From Microvirga terrae (lineage in GTDB: Bacteria > Pseudomonadota > Alphaproteobacteria > Rhizobiales > Beijerinckiaceae): a stretch of DNA of 64,000 nt. A model generated the notes under the pieces. It did not search any database, was not told where the DNA came from, and worked only from the letters and a program-made list of their open reading frames with translations. The stretch lies in contig NZ_CP102845.1 in assembly GCF_013307435.2 (NCBI RefSeq), positions 1,612,001 to 1,676,000 on the forward strand. Direction: 5' to 3'. Positions 9,245 to 19,692 of the stretch are shown here, one piece after another. Every line of letters starts with the position of its first letter. The stretch's first letter is position 1. A program made the position numbers and the translations under genes.

Positions 9245-11647
9245 TCAGATGATCATGAAGTCCTTCGCTTTCAGGTCGAGGTCTGCCTTCAACAGGGCAA
9301 TCTGAACCGCGGCCTTTGACCCGCTCCCGTCCGCATCATAGTAGAGCTTGCCGTTGTCAGCATTGTAGATGATGCGATCTGCGGCGGCATGCGCTTCCGA
9401 GCCGATCCAGAACGCGCCCTTGGACAGGATGCCTTTGGGACCGGCGGCTTTGAAGATCGTGCGCGCCAGATGGATCGTGTCGTCCTTCACCGAGAAGTCC
9501 GTGATACGATCGACGTTTCCTGCGCCGGGCTTCGTGTCGAAAACAAAGACGTCCTTTCCGGCTCCGCCCGTCAGAGTATCGGCACCCAGGCCGCCGGCGA
9601 TGACATCCTTGCCTTTCCCACCGAACAGCCGGTCGTTGCCATCACCCCCACTTAGGGAGTCGTTACCGGCGCCGCCGGTCAGAATGTCGTCCCCAAGACC
9701 TCCGAAGAAGACGTCGTCACCCGCGCCGCCTACGATCGTATCGTTGCCATCGGATCCCTGCGTGGACTCGTCGTCCTCGTCCTCGACGTGAATGACGAAC
9801 GACTTCACGAGGCTGAGACCGTGCGAGTCGGTCACGCGCATGGTCACGACATGAGATGCTTGGATCTCATAATCCAGCTTTGCGCCGTTCTTGACTACCA
9901 GTTCATCGCCAACGATCTCGAAGCGGCCACCGGCATCGTCAAGGAGCGAATAGGTCAGGCGTTCTCCGGCGTCTTCATCCTTGCCGATCAGAAGGCCTAC
10001 GATCGTGCCGTTGTCGCTATTCTCGACAACCGTGTCGTCAGACAGAATGATGTCGATCGGAGCATGGTTGTCCGGTGGCGGCGGATTCTCGTTCACATCC
10101 TTGACGGCGATGGCGAAGGTCCGTGTGTCTGAAAGACCATGGCTGTCCGTCACGCGAACCCGCACGCTATGAGAGTGGCTCGCCTCATAGTCGAGGCGGC
10201 TGCCGTCCGCCACGACGATCACGTTGTTTTCGATCCTGAAACGGCCATCGCTGTTGTCGAGGAGTTCGTAGAAGAGGGGATCCCCGTCCGGATCATAGGC
10301 GCTCACGGTCACGACGATCGTGCCGTTCTGGGCGTTCTCCACCATCACGGATCCCATCAGATCCTCGATGATCGGGGCGTGGCTGTTCGGCGGCGTATCG
10401 GGCCTGTCGCGGACATGGATGGTAAAGATCGCTTCCTTGACGCCGCCTCGTCCGTCGCTGACCTGAACGCGGATCGGATGCTCACGGGCCGTCTCGTAGT
10501 CGAGCTTCGTTCCGTCCGCGACGACAATCCGGTTGTACTCGATCTTGAACCGGCCGTCGGCATCGTCGAGCAGGCTGAAGGTCAGTGGATCACCGTCCGG
10601 ATCGACGCCATGCAGATAGCCGACGACAGCGCCCGTGGGGGCGTTTTCCAGAACCTGAACCCCGTCCAGCATCAGCATGGTCGGGGCCTGATTTTCAGGA
10701 GGTGGATTCTGATCCTCGTTCACATCGATGACGGTGATCGTAAGCCGTTCGAGCGTCATGCCTCCCCGGTGGTCCGTCGCGCGCACCCAGATGTCGTGAG
10801 CCATGGCCGTTTCGTAATCGAGCTTGGATCCGTTGAGAACGAGCAGCCGGTGACCATCGAGAGTGAACCGACCGTCCGCATCGTCGACGAGCTCCAGTTG
10901 AACGAGGTCGCCGTCCGGATCCACGACATCGATGTTGCCGACATAACTTCCGGATGGCACCTTCTCCGGAACGTAGCCGCCGATCAGGACAACCTCCGGC
11001 GCATGGTTCTGCGGCGGAGTCTCAGGCATATCCTTGACTTTGATGTCGAAGCTCCGAGTCAGCGTTCCACCACGTCCGTCAGACGCTTCAATCGTCACGA
11101 TCTGAACCGGGCGTGTTTCGTAATCGAGAACGGCGCCCTCGCGCAGAAAGATCTGGTTGCCTTTCAGAACGAAAGGACTGTCCTGATTGACGATACGATA
11201 GCTGAGCTGATCCCCGTCCGGGTCGTAGCCGAGGACCTGACCGACGAAGTAACCGCCGAGCGCATTCTCCGGCACGTCCTCGGCCCACACGACGAGGTCA
11301 TTCGGAGCGTGGTTCTGCGGAGGCGGCGGAGGATTTCCATTGCCGTCGAGAACCCGAATCGTGAACTCCTGCTCGACGGACCAACCATGGATATCCGTGA
11401 CACGAACTTTCACCGTGTGGAAAGGATTAGTTTCGTGATCGAGCCGGCTGCCATCCTTCACCCGTAGATCGTCGCCGGTCAGATAGAAGCGTCCGCCCGC
11501 GTCGTCGATCAGCTCATAAGTGAGGGGATCGCCATCCTCATCCTTCGCTTGAACCACGCCGATGATGTAATGGTCGATCGCATGCTCGATGACGTAATCG
11601 GCGGTCAGGCGACCAATGACCGGTGCATGGTTGGTTGGATACGGCAC
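9245..11647 (-). CDS. Large secreted RTX protein with six cadherin-like repeats
   Basis: An 800-residue protein without a Sec signal peptide. Residues 1 to about 625 are six repeats of about 105 residues, each opening with N/S-H/Q-AP and holding PDGDPLTYELLDDADGRF-like calcium-binding and DYE-type motifs, as in cadherin-like modules. Residues about 631-700 carry glycine-rich RTX nonapeptides (GGAGDD, GGLGDD, GGAGND, GGDGND). The last 100 residues (FDTKPGAGNVDRITDF ... ) match the C-terminal domain of type I secretion substrates. It is therefore probably exported by a type I system and folded by calcium outside the cell, as an adhesin or surface layer component. No secretion genes are adjacent. 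Start ATG is at 11647; the 90 nt before it are AT-rich. Confidence 0.88.
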   Translation of the reverse strand: MPYPTNHAPVIGRLTADYVIEHAIDHYIIGVVQAKDEDGDPLTYELIDDAGGRFYLTGDDLRVKDGSRLDHETNPFHTVKVRVTDIHGWSVEQEFTIRVLDGNGNPPPPPQNHAPNDLVVWAEDVPENALGGYFVGQVLGYDPDGDQLSYRIVNQDSPFVLKGNQIFLREGAVLDYETRPVQIVTIEASDGRGGTLTRSFDIKVKDMPETPPQNHAPEVVLIGGYVPEKVPSGSYVGNIDVVDPDGDLVQLELVDDADGRFTLDGHRLLVLNGSKLDYETAMAHDIWVRATDHRGGMTLERLTITVIDVNEDQNPPPENQAPTMLMLDGVQVLENAPTGAVVGYLHGVDPDGDPLTFSLLDDADGRFKIEYNRIVVADGTKLDYETAREHPIRVQVSDGRGGVKEAIFTIHVRDRPDTPPNSHAPIIEDLMGSVMVENAQNGTIVVTVSAYDPDGDPLFYELLDNSDGRFRIENNVIVVADGSRLDYEASHSHSVRVRVTDSHGLSDTRTFAIAVKDVNENPPPPDNHAPIDIILSDDTVVENSDNGTIVGLLIGKDEDAGERLTYSLLDDAGGRFEIVGDELVVKNGAKLDYEIQASHVVTMRVTDSHGLSLVKSFVIHVEDEDDESTQGSDGNDTIVGGAGDDVFFGGLGDDILTGGAGNDSLSGGDGNDRLFGGKGKDVIAGGLGADTLTGGAGKDVFVFDTKPGAGNVDRITDFSVKDDTIHLARTIFKAAGPKGILSKGAFWIGSEAHAAADRIIYNADNGKLYYDADGSGSKAAVQIALLKADLDLKAKDFMII

Positions 11648-11741
11648 GGCAGTGCTCCCTATGCGATAGGATCATCTGCCTATTAATGGTACTTAATTAC
11701 ATTAGTCAAATGGAATCTTGGCTGGGTTCTTGGGGGAGTGC

Positions 11742-12647
11742 TTACACGGCGATTTCGCCTTCCCGATACCCTTGCACGTAAAGCAGGGCGGTCAGGTCCG
11801 CATGATCAATCCGTGCATGGGCCGCTGCCGCAACGGCTGGCTTGGCGTGGAAGGCGATGCCGAGCCCGGCTTCCTCCAGCATGGCGAGGTCGTTGGCGCC
11901 GTCCCCCACCGCCATGGCCTCGTGCGGCGCCAGGCCGAAGCGGGTGCGCAGCTCGATGAGCGTCGCGAGCTTCGCCTCCCGGCCCAGGATCGGCTCCTCG
12001 ACAGTGCCGGCGAGCCTCTCGCCCTCCACGATGAGGCGGTTGGAGCGGTGTTCGTTGAAGCCGATCTTGGCCCCGATCGGACCGGTGAACAGGGTGAAGC
12101 CGCCGGAGACGAGACAGGTATAGGCCCCGTTGGCGCGCATGGTCTGGACGAGCGCCCGGCCGCCGGGCGTCAGGGTGATGCGTTTCTCGATGATCTCGTC
12201 GACCACCCCGACTGGAAGGTTCTTCAACAGAGCAACCCGCTCGCGCAGGGCCGGCTCGAAGGCGATCTCGCCGCGCATGGCGCGTTCGGTGATTTCGGAG
12301 ACTTCCCTTTTCAACCCGACGTAATCGGCCAGCTCGTCGATGCATTCCTGGCCGATCATGGTGGAATCCATATCCGCCAGGAACAGGCGCTTGCGGCGAG
12401 TCGCCAAGGGCTGCACCACGATATCGACGGGCCGGTCGTCGAGAGCGCGGCGCAGGGCGGCCTCGACGGCTCTGGCCTCCGCTGGAGCCGGAACAATCAG
12501 ATCCGCGGCGATTCCCCTTGCCAGGACGGAGCGTTCCGTCTCTTGTCCGAGCGACGTTGCGGCGAGCGCCAGGACCTTGTCCGTCAGAGCGGGCCGGGAC
12601 GGATCGGCGATCAGGGTCGCAACGAGGGCATTCGGGGAAGACGCCAT
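11742..12647 (-). CDS. serB: Phosphoserine phosphatase
   Basis: Removes phosphate from L-phosphoserine, the last step of serine synthesis. It is a HAD-family enzyme of 301 residues with an N-terminal regulatory region (1-85). The catalytic motif is DMDST (Asp92 nucleophile, Asp94), with motif II in LVSGGF and the metal-binding [10 protein letters not shown] near the C-terminus. The ATG at 12647 lies 14 nt from the miaA start on the other strand, so the two genes diverge from a control region that must overlap coding sequence. Confidence 0.95.
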   Translation of the reverse strand: MASSPNALVATLIADPSRPALTDKVLALAATSLGQETERSVLARGIAADLIVPAPAEARAVEAALRRALDDRPVDIVVQPLATRRKRLFLADMDSTMIGQECIDELADYVGLKREVSEITERAMRGEIAFEPALRERVALLKNLPVGVVDEIIEKRITLTPGGRALVQTMRANGAYTCLVSGGFTLFTGPIGAKIGFNEHRSNRLIVEGERLAGTVEEPILGREAKLATLIELRTRFGLAPHEAMAVGDGANDLAMLEEAGLGIAFHAKPAVAAAAHARIDHADLTALLYVQGYREGEIAV

Positions 12648-12661
12648 TGGGAGACCTGGCT

Positions 12662-13612
12662 GTGAGTGGGTTGAAGGTCGGCGCGGTTCTCATCGCAGGG
12701 CCGACCGCTTCAGGCAAGTCCGCATTGGGCATCAGACTGGCCCAAGAGCTCGACGGCGTGGTGATCAACGCCGATTCCATGCAGGTCTACGGGGATCTTC
12801 GGGTGATCACGGCCCGGCCCACGCCGGAGGAGGAGACTCAGGCTCCCCATCGGCTCTATGGTCATGTGGATGCTGGCGTGAACTTTTCCGTCGGGCGCTA
12901 CGTGGCCGACGCCGTTGCGGCTCTCCAGGAGCTCAAGGGTCGGAAGCTGCCGATCGTCGTGGGCGGGACCGGGCTCTACTTCAAGGCGCTGACCGAAGGC
13001 CTGTCCGACATGCCCGCCGTGCCCGACGCCGTGCGCGAGCAGGTGCGCCGGGACAGCGAAGGACTGGATACACCCGAGCTTCATAGCCTCCTGTCGGGCC
13101 GTGACCCCGAGACGGCCCGGACCTTGCACCCCTCCGACCGCCTGCGCGTCCAGCGGGCGCTCGAGGTCTTCGCTGCGACTGGTCGGCCGCTCGTGTCGTT
13201 CCACGGAGACCGCCAGCCGGGGCCACTGGCCGGCATGCCGATCGTCAAACTCTTTCTTGCCCCCGACCGGGACGAGCTGCGTCGGCGCATCGACACGCGT
13301 TTCCTCGCCATGATGGACCAGGGCGCGCTGGATGAAGTGGAGGCCCTGGGCGAGCGGAACCTCGACCCCATGCTGCCGGCCATGCGCGCTCACGGCGTTC
13401 CGGGCCTCCTCGCCCATCTGCGCGGCGAAATCCCGCTCGACGAGGCCGTCGCCAGGGGTCAGGGCGACACGCGGCGCTATGCCAAGCGTCAGTTCACCTG
13501 GTTCCGCCACCAGTTGCCCGATTGGCAATGGGTCGAGCCGGAGCGGGGCTTCGAGGCCGTGATGGCCCGGATCAATGCCCCGGAGCGCCGGTCGCCATCT
13601 GATAGAAGGTAA
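12662..13612 (+). CDS. miaA: tRNA dimethylallyltransferase (GTG start)
   Basis: Adds a dimethylallyl group to A37 of tRNAs reading U-starting codons. The protein has 316 residues with the P-loop GPTASGKS (13-20), the INADSMQVY and VVGGTGLYF motifs, and the tRNA-binding QFTWFRHQ near the end. I chose GTG at 12662 because GGGAG lies 8 nt upstream and the family's N-terminus begins just there; the frame is open upstream but runs through serB antisense. The 3' end overlaps the converging DUF155 gene by 41 nt. Confidence 0.93.
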   Translation: MSGLKVGAVLIAGPTASGKSALGIRLAQELDGVVINADSMQVYGDLRVITARPTPEEETQAPHRLYGHVDAGVNFSVGRYVADAVAALQELKGRKLPIVVGGTGLYFKALTEGLSDMPAVPDAVREQVRRDSEGLDTPELHSLLSGRDPETARTLHPSDRLRVQRALEVFAATGRPLVSFHGDRQPGPLAGMPIVKLFLAPDRDELRRRIDTRFLAMMDQGALDEVEALGERNLDPMLPAMRAHGVPGLLAHLRGEIPLDEAVARGQGDTRRYAKRQFTWFRHQLPDWQWVEPERGFEAVMARINAPERRSPSDRR

Positions 13613-14405
13613 TGACGATCTCGAACACGATCAGGAGAACGATGATCAGTTCGAGACGCAAGGACCGTTCCGTATCGATGATGTCGGTCAGGGCCTGGGC
13701 GGTGTCGCCCAGCACTTCGAGCTTACGGTGGAGCGCCGTGGCGCGCTCCTTCAACTCGTATTCGTCCTCCAGACGGGCATAGAGGCGCTCCAGGTCCGGG
13801 CGGTCCCAGAGGACATCCGGCTTTTCCTCCACGGCCACGCCGCCCGACATGCGCTGCCGGACCAGGAGCGCTTGGCCGACCTGCTTGAGGATCCGACGGC
13901 GGTCCCTGGGCCGTCGGCCCCGCTCGGCGAGGTGCTGGACCGAGGGCTCCACCAGCTCGAAGGCGGCCGTGGCCTCCCGCTCGTCCCGGGCGAGGGTCGC
14001 GCTCTTGGACAGGGCATCGGCAATCACGATCAGGCGCTCGGTCGAGAGCTGCTTGATGTAGATCGGCCCGCCCGGCGGGATCTGGTCGTCGCGGTCCGGT
14101 GTGATCTCGATGATCGCGGTCTCTTCCTCGTGCCGGGCGAACTCGCCCCGGATGCGCTGACGCAGGCTGCGGATGACCTCGTCCTCCTCCAGGGGCGTCA
14201 GTCCAACTAGCACAGCGACGCCGTAGCGGAAGAGGGCCACGAAGCCGTCCTGTCCGGCCCGGAACGCGAGGGGCGTGGTGGAGAGCACGTCGCTCCGCTC
14301 GAGCCCGGCCACGTCGAGGCGGTCGCCCAGGAGCAGGGCGCGGGCGGTGAGGCGCAGGTTCGGCGTGGGCGCGCCGGTCGATGGGATAGGATCGGACATG
14401 GTCAT
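13572..14405 (-). CDS. RMD1/DUF155-family membrane-anchored protein
   Basis: A 277-residue protein with the RMD1/DUF155 pattern: an N-terminal domain with [20 protein letters not shown], a charged alpha-helical middle ([27 protein letters not shown]), and one C-terminal membrane segment (about 252-270, [18 protein letters not shown]). Yeast homologues (Rmd1/Mrx10) act in mitochondria and meiosis; the bacterial role is not established. Starts at 14405 (MTMSDP) or 14399 (MSDP) both fit better than the upstream ATG at 14432. It lies divergent to the ilvB leader. Confidence 0.82.
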   Translation of the reverse strand: MTMSDPIPSTGAPTPNLRLTARALLLGDRLDVAGLERSDVLSTTPLAFRAGQDGFVALFRYGVAVLVGLTPLEEDEVIRSLRQRIRGEFARHEEETAIIEITPDRDDQIPPGGPIYIKQLSTERLIVIADALSKSATLARDEREATAAFELVEPSVQHLAERGRRPRDRRRILKQVGQALLVRQRMSGGVAVEEKPDVLWDRPDLERLYARLEDEYELKERATALHRKLEVLGDTAQALTDIIDTERSLRLELIIVLLIVFEIVITFYQMATGAPGH

Positions 14406-14465
14406 ACAACTAAAATAGGGGGCCTGGAGCAAAAGCTAAGCCGCTTCAAAGCAAGTCCCTCCCGC

Positions 14466-14494
14466 TTGACCGAATGAAACGGATCGTTTAGCGT
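14466..14494 (+). promoter_or_regulatory. Likely ilvB promoter
   Basis: TTGACC (14466-14471), a 17-nt spacer, and TAGCGT (14489-14494). The start of transcription would fall near 14501, giving a short untranslated stretch before the leader peptide at 14526. Spacing is ideal and the -35 is good; the -10 is only fair. Confidence 0.5.
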
Positions 14495-14525
14495 CGGCGC
14501 AACTTTTGAACCGAGAGCTGCCCCC

Positions 14526-14576
14526 ATGCGCAAGCTTATTCTCGTAGTACGAGCGCCATCGACGGAGCGGGATTGA
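14526..14576 (+). CDS. ilvB leader peptide (attenuation)
   Basis: A 16-codon open frame reading MRKLILVVRAPSTERD. Five consecutive codons specify Leu, Ile, Leu, Val and Val, the end products of the pathway encoded downstream. It lies 98 nt before ilvB and immediately ahead of competing hairpins. This is the classic arrangement for ribosome-mediated attenuation: stalling at scarce branched-chain tRNAs would prevent terminator formation. Leader peptides of this kind are known for ilv genes in enteric and rhizobial bacteria. Confidence 0.88.
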   Translation: MRKLILVVRAPSTERD

Positions 14577-14598
14577 CCCGCAGGTCCGGCGATGGCGC
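14553..14598 (+). promoter_or_regulatory. Pause/protector hairpin of the ilvB attenuator
   Basis: GCGCCATCG (14553-14561), inside the end of the leader peptide frame, pairs perfectly with CGATGGCGC (14590-14598). A ribosome that reaches the leader stop codon would cover the left arm, while one stalled at the LILVV codons would not, so the position fits the 1:2 hairpin of an attenuator. Confidence 0.7.
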
Positions 14599-14600
14599 AC

Positions 14601-14623
14601 AGGCCCCCTCAGGGGCCTTTTTT
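14601..14623 (+). terminator. Attenuator terminator before ilvB
   Basis: AGGCCCC (14601-14607) and GGGGCCT (14612-14618) form a perfect 7-bp stem with a 4-nt loop, ending in a run of six T (14618-14623). It ends 51 nt before the ilvB start codon, so it would stop transcription when branched-chain amino acids are plentiful. Confidence 0.9.
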
Positions 14624-14674
14624 ATTGCCCAAATTCCAAGACAGTGATGCGAAAGACCCCAGGGAGCGAGTGAG

Positions 14675-16447
14675 ATGAGCGAGACGATGACCGGAGCCGA
14701 AATGGTGATCCGAGCCCTGCAGGATCAGGGAGTTGAGCATATCTTCGGTTATCCGGGCGGTGCGGTGCTTCCCATTTACGATGCGCTCTTTCACCAGGAC
14801 AGGGTTCGCCACGTCCTCGTGCGCCATGAGCAGGGGGCGGTGCATGCGGCCGAAGGCTATGCCCGCTCGTCCGGCAAGCCCGGCGTCGTGCTGGTGACGT
14901 CCGGTCCCGGTGCGACCAACGCAATCACGGGTCTGGCGGACGCCATGATGGACTCGATCCCCCTGGTCTGCATCACCGGCCAGGTTCCGACACATCTCAT
15001 CGGCTCCGATGCCTTCCAGGAATGCGATACGGTCGGCATCACCCGCCACTGCACGAAGCACAACTATCTCGTCAAAAACATCGAGGATCTGCCGCGCGTC
15101 CTCCATGAGGCCTTCTACGTGGCCCAGAACGGACGGCCGGGACCGGTCGTGGTCGACCTGCCGAAGGACATTCAGTTCAAGACCGGCTCTTACGTGCGCC
15201 CCTTGAGCAACCAGCACAAGACCTATCGGCCGACCGTCAAGGGTGACCTGGACCATATCCGCGCGGCCGTGGAGCTGATGGCCAAGGCCAAGCGTCCGGT
15301 GTTCTATACGGGCGGCGGCGTGGTCAATTCGGGTCCTCACGCTTCCGCGCTTCTGCGTGAGCTCGTGCAACTCACGGGCTTTCCCATCACCTCGACGCTG
15401 ATGGGGCTTGGCGCCTTTCCGGCCTCCGACCGCCGGTGGCTCGGCATGCTCGGCATGCACGGCACTTACGAAGCCAATCTCGCGATGCACGAATGCGACG
15501 TGATGATCAATATCGGTGCACGGTTCGACGATCGCATCACGGGCCGCCTCGATGCTTTCTCACCCTTCTCCAAGCGCATTCACGTGGACATCGATCCGTC
15601 CTCCATCAACAAGACCGTGAAGGTTGATATCCCGATCGTCGGCGATTGCGCGCATGTTCTGGAGGACATGCTGCGCCTGTGGCGGCAGAATGCCCATCAG
15701 CCGGACAAGGCCGCTCTCACGGAATGGTGGGGAAAGATCGACGGCTGGCGCGCCCGCAACTGTCTGGCCTTCCGCAACTCGACTGAAACCATCAAGCCGC
15801 AATACGCGATCCAGCGCCTGTATGAATTGACCAGGGATCGCGAGACCTACGTCACGACGGAAGTGGGCCAGCACCAGATGTGGGCGGCGCAATACTTCAA
15901 GTTTGAGGAGCCGAACCGCTGGATGACCTCGGGCGGCCACGGCACGATGGGGTACGGATTGCCGGCGGCGGTCGGCGCTCAGCTGGCGCATCCCGATGCT
16001 CTCGTGATCGACATTGCCGGCGAAGCCTCGATCCAGATGATGCTGCAGGAGATGTCGACGGCTTTGCAGTACAACCTGCCGGTCAAGGTCTTCATCCTCA
16101 ACAACGAGTACATGGGAATGGTGCGTCAGTGGCAGGAGCTGCTGCACGGCGGGCGATACTCCCACAGCTACTCGGAATCGCTGCCCGATTTCGTGAAGCT
16201 CGCGGAGGCCTATGGGGGCGTCGGCATCCGCTGCGACAAGCCCGGCGACCTCGACGCCAAGATCCTAGAGATGATCAACGTGAACCGCCCGGTCATCTTC
16301 GACTGCATCGTCGACAAGACCGAGAACTGCTTCCCGATGATTCCTTCGGGCAAGGCGCATAACGAGATGCTGCTCAACGACTATCTCGGCGAGACCGGAG
16401 CCGATATCGGCTCCGTGATCGACGAGAAGGGCAAGATGCTGGTGTGA
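14675..16447 (+). CDS. ilvB: Acetolactate synthase, large subunit
   Basis: A ThDP-dependent enzyme that joins pyruvate with pyruvate or 2-oxobutyrate, the first common step of valine, leucine and isoleucine synthesis. It has 590 residues. Glu52 in [14 protein letters not shown] is the cofactor-activating residue. The ThDP/Mg motif is [14 protein letters not shown] ... [12 protein letters not shown]; the GEA in place of the common GDG is, as I recall, usual in alphaproteobacterial homologues. The catalytic partner of IlvN, encoded 0.7 kb downstream with a GST-like gene between. Controlled by the leader peptide and terminator described upstream. Confidence 0.96.
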   Translation: MSETMTGAEMVIRALQDQGVEHIFGYPGGAVLPIYDALFHQDRVRHVLVRHEQGAVHAAEGYARSSGKPGVVLVTSGPGATNAITGLADAMMDSIPLVCITGQVPTHLIGSDAFQECDTVGITRHCTKHNYLVKNIEDLPRVLHEAFYVAQNGRPGPVVVDLPKDIQFKTGSYVRPLSNQHKTYRPTVKGDLDHIRAAVELMAKAKRPVFYTGGGVVNSGPHASALLRELVQLTGFPITSTLMGLGAFPASDRRWLGMLGMHGTYEANLAMHECDVMINIGARFDDRITGRLDAFSPFSKRIHVDIDPSSINKTVKVDIPIVGDCAHVLEDMLRLWRQNAHQPDKAALTEWWGKIDGWRARNCLAFRNSTETIKPQYAIQRLYELTRDRETYVTTEVGQHQMWAAQYFKFEEPNRWMTSGGHGTMGYGLPAAVGAQLAHPDALVIDIAGEASIQMMLQEMSTALQYNLPVKVFILNNEYMGMVRQWQELLHGGRYSHSYSESLPDFVKLAEAYGGVGIRCDKPGDLDAKILEMINVNRPVIFDCIVDKTENCFPMIPSGKAHNEMLLNDYLGETGADIGSVIDEKGKMLV

Positions 16448-16464
16448 TGCGGGAAGTCGGAACC

Positions 16465-17145
16465 ATGCCAACTCTCGTCATCGCCAACAAGTGCTACTCG
16501 TCCTGGTCGCTACGGCCCTGGCTGCTGATGAAGCAGCTCGGGGTTACCTTCGACGAGATCACCATCCCGCTCGACCTGCCGGACACGAAGGCGCAGGTCC
16601 TGAAGCATTCGCCCGCCGGCAAGGTGCCGATCCTGATCGACGGCGATGTGACCGTATGGGAGTCCATTGCCATCATGGAATATGTGGGTGACGCCTTCGG
16701 CGCGCCGGTGTGGCCGGACGATCGGAAGGCCCGCGCCATGGCGCGCTCGATCGCAGCCGAAATGCATGCAGGTTTTTCGGCCCTGCGCTCCGCATGCCCG
16801 ATGAATCTCGGCAAGAAGTTCGCCAGGAAGGATCGGAGCGAGGCCGTCGCTCGTGATGTCGCGCGTTTCAGCGAGATCGTCCGTCAGTCGCGCGAGCGTT
16901 TTGGTGCCGGCGGCCTGTTCCTGTTCGGCGCATTCTCGGCGGCCGATGCCATGTATGCGCCGCTCGTGACGCGTCTCGACACCTACTCCATCGCGCTCGA
17001 TGCCACCACGCAGGCTTATGTGGACGCGATCCTGTCGCTACCGGCCTTTCAGGAATGGCGCGCTGCCGCCATGACGGAGGAATGGGTCGTCACGGCCGAC
17101 GAGATCGACGAGGAAGCCATCGAAAACTACCGCAGGGCGGCTTGA
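16465..17145 (+). CDS. Glutathione S-transferase family protein
   Basis: A 226-residue cytosolic GST-like protein. The N-terminal thioredoxin-fold domain (1-80) has the ANKCYSSWSLRPWLLMKQLG motif with candidate catalytic Ser/Cys, the cis-Pro in GKVPILIDG, and the glutathione-binding WESIAIMEY. The C-terminal half is helical. The start ATG at 16465 was preferred over GTG at 16444, which overlaps ilvB, because the fold begins at PTLVIANK. It is inserted between ilvB and ilvN on the same strand, so it is probably co-transcribed with them; no link to branched-chain synthesis is known to me. The substrate is unknown. Confidence 0.9.
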   Translation: MPTLVIANKCYSSWSLRPWLLMKQLGVTFDEITIPLDLPDTKAQVLKHSPAGKVPILIDGDVTVWESIAIMEYVGDAFGAPVWPDDRKARAMARSIAAEMHAGFSALRSACPMNLGKKFARKDRSEAVARDVARFSEIVRQSRERFGAGGLFLFGAFSAADAMYAPLVTRLDTYSIALDATTQAYVDAILSLPAFQEWRAAAMTEEWVVTADEIDEEAIENYRRAA

Positions 17146-17173
17146 GGCCAATCAGAATTCGGGAAACCAAACC

Positions 17174-17719
17174 ATGCTGCAGATGAAAACTCATTATCCC
17201 GATGCGACCCGCGTCGAACCCTCGAGCCGGCATACGCTCGCCATCGTGGTCGACAACGAACCCGGCGTGCTTGCGCGCATTGCCGGCCTGTTCTCCGGTC
17301 GCGGCTATAACATCGAGAGCCTGACCGTCACCGAGACGGAGCACGAGGCGCATATCTCGCGCATCACCATCGTGACCACGGGCACCGACAGCATCATTCA
17401 GCAGATCAAGAGCCAACTCGAGCGCCTCGTGCCCGTTCACCGGGTCGTGGACCTCACGCTCACCGGCGAGGCCGTCGAGCGCGAGCTTTGTCTCGTCAAG
17501 GTTGTCGGCAAGGGCGATCACCGGGTGGAGGCGATGCGTCTCGCCTCGGCGTTCGGCGCCCGTACGATGGACGCAACCCTGACCTCGTTCGTGTACGAGC
17601 TGACCGGCACGACCGACGAGGTCGAGCGCTTCATCAAGCTGATGACCGCAGTCGGACTGGTCGAGGTCTCCCGCACCGGCGTCGCCGCCATGGCGCGGGG
17701 CGCGGAAGGGATTAGCTGA
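17174..17719 (+). CDS. ilvN: Acetolactate synthase, small (regulatory) subunit
   Basis: The regulatory subunit that activates IlvB and gives feedback inhibition by valine. It has 181 residues. An N-terminal ACT domain (about 20-95) contains RHTLAIVVDNEPGVLARIAGLFSGRGYNIESL, followed by the conserved C-terminal domain (ELCLVKVVGKGDHRVEAMRLASAFGA). It could also be named ilvH; the two are equivalent. Alternative start at 17183. It converges with the DUF924 gene, whose stop is 5 nt away. Confidence 0.95.
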   Translation: MLQMKTHYPDATRVEPSSRHTLAIVVDNEPGVLARIAGLFSGRGYNIESLTVTETEHEAHISRITIVTTGTDSIIQQIKSQLERLVPVHRVVDLTLTGEAVERELCLVKVVGKGDHRVEAMRLASAFGARTMDATLTSFVYELTGTTDEVERFIKLMTAVGLVEVSRTGVAAMARGAEGIS

Positions 17720-17723
17720 GGCC

Positions 17724-18269
17724 TCACCCCCTGAAGTCGTTCTCCTGCAGGAACGCTTCCTCCTCGGGCGTCGTCTCGCGGCCGAGAATGGCATTGCGGT
17801 GAGGGAAACGGCCGAAGCGGGCAATGATGCCGTGATGGTGGCGCGCCCACTTGATGGAGTCCTCGCCGAGGGCTTCGTTCAGGGCCACCGAGCGCTCCTG
17901 ATGCCTGAGGGACTCGGAGTGCATGAAGGGAAGGTAGAAAAACCGGCGGAACTCAGGTTCCACCCGATGGTCGAATCCGCGCTCGATGGCGCGGTCAGCG
18001 GCCATCAGGGCCACCGGGTCGGCTTTGTAGGTTTCGCGCTTTCCCCGGAACATGTTCCGGGGAAACTGGTCGAGGAGGAGAATGACGGCGAGCGCGCCCT
18101 CCGGGGTGAGTTCCCACTCGTTGAGATCGCCCCGGGCGGCAGCCTCATAGGTGGGCAGGAAACGGTCGCGGCAGACCTGGTCGAAGGCTTCGTCCTTCGA
18201 AAACCATTTGTCAGGACCGGCCTCGCGCCAGAACAAGATGACTTCGGCGGGAGTGGCAAGACGCTGCAT
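17724..18269 (-). CDS. DUF924 family protein
   Basis: A 181-residue soluble protein with the DUF924 pattern: ILFWREAGPDKWFSKDEAFDQVCRDRF at the N-terminus, LLLDQFPRNMFRG, FFYLPFMHSE and FGRFPHRNAILGR. Structures of this family show a helical TPR-like fold, but the function is unknown. It is a single gene, convergent with ilvN. Confidence 0.9.
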   Translation of the reverse strand: MQRLATPAEVILFWREAGPDKWFSKDEAFDQVCRDRFLPTYEAAARGDLNEWELTPEGALAVILLLDQFPRNMFRGKRETYKADPVALMAADRAIERGFDHRVEPEFRRFFYLPFMHSESLRHQERSVALNEALGEDSIKWARHHHGIIARFGRFPHRNAILGRETTPEEEAFLQENDFRG

Positions 18270-18311
18270 GCGGCGTTGTCCTTCTCGGCAACAGGGATCA
18301 AGGCCAATCTA

Positions 18312-18345
18312 GAGCATTGGAGAGCCTTTTGAACTCTCCAGGCTC
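18312..18345. repeat. Imperfect inverted repeat upstream of ilvC
   Basis: GAGCATTGGAGAG (18312-18324) and CTCTCCAGGCTC (18334-18345) form a hairpin with a 9-nt loop. The stretch lies between the divergent DUF924 and ilvC genes. It shares the GAGCAT-GGA edge with the repeat at 48592, which may be chance. Confidence 0.4.
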
Positions 18346-18421
18346 GGATCGTTTGTTGACAGAAAAGGCCGGCCTTGCGCTGGGTGCAGGCAGGGTCGGC
18401 AGTTTTGCTACAAACAACACC

Positions 18422-18449
18422 TTGTCAGCGCAGTTTTATTCGCTAAAAG
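18422..18449 (+). promoter_or_regulatory. Candidate ilvC promoter
   Basis: TTGTCA (18422-18427), a 16-nt spacer and TAAAAG (18444-18449), about 100 nt before ilvC. A TTGACA at 18356-18361 is a better -35 but has no matching -10. I see no leader peptide here, in contrast to ilvB and leuA. Confidence 0.3.
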
Positions 18450-18459
18450 CGGCGCCTGA

Positions 18460-19569
<1,110 letters not shown>

Positions 19570-19579
19570 GCCGTTTCCG

Positions 19580-19604
19580 GGCGGCGCGGTTCTCCCGCGC
19601 CGCC
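19580..19604 (+). terminator. Hairpin after ilvC
   Basis: GGCGGCGCGG (19580-19589) pairs perfectly with CCGCGCCGCC (19595-19604) around a 5-nt loop, 11 nt after the ilvC stop. There is no clear T-run, so it may be a weak or L-shaped terminator. Confidence 0.5.
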
Positions 19605-19692
19605 TGAGCGACTTCGCGCTACGCCAAAAGCGGATTTGTCAGGGCGGCGGATTCCCGCTAGTGGCACCGGAACGATAACGTTACGGAATTCC

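Noticed and set aside
10139..11467. A 442-codon frame on the plus strand opposite the RTX gene
   Set aside because: It mirrors the cadherin repeats in antisense and has no motif or ribosome binding site.
9201..11741. A CRISPR array or DNA tandem repeat in the repeat-rich RTX gene
   Set aside because: The repetition is at protein level (about 105-residue modules) with diverged DNA, not identical short repeats with spacers.
18356..18361. TTGACA as the ilvC -35 box
   Set aside because: No acceptable -10 at 16-18 nt; a weaker pair further downstream fits better.
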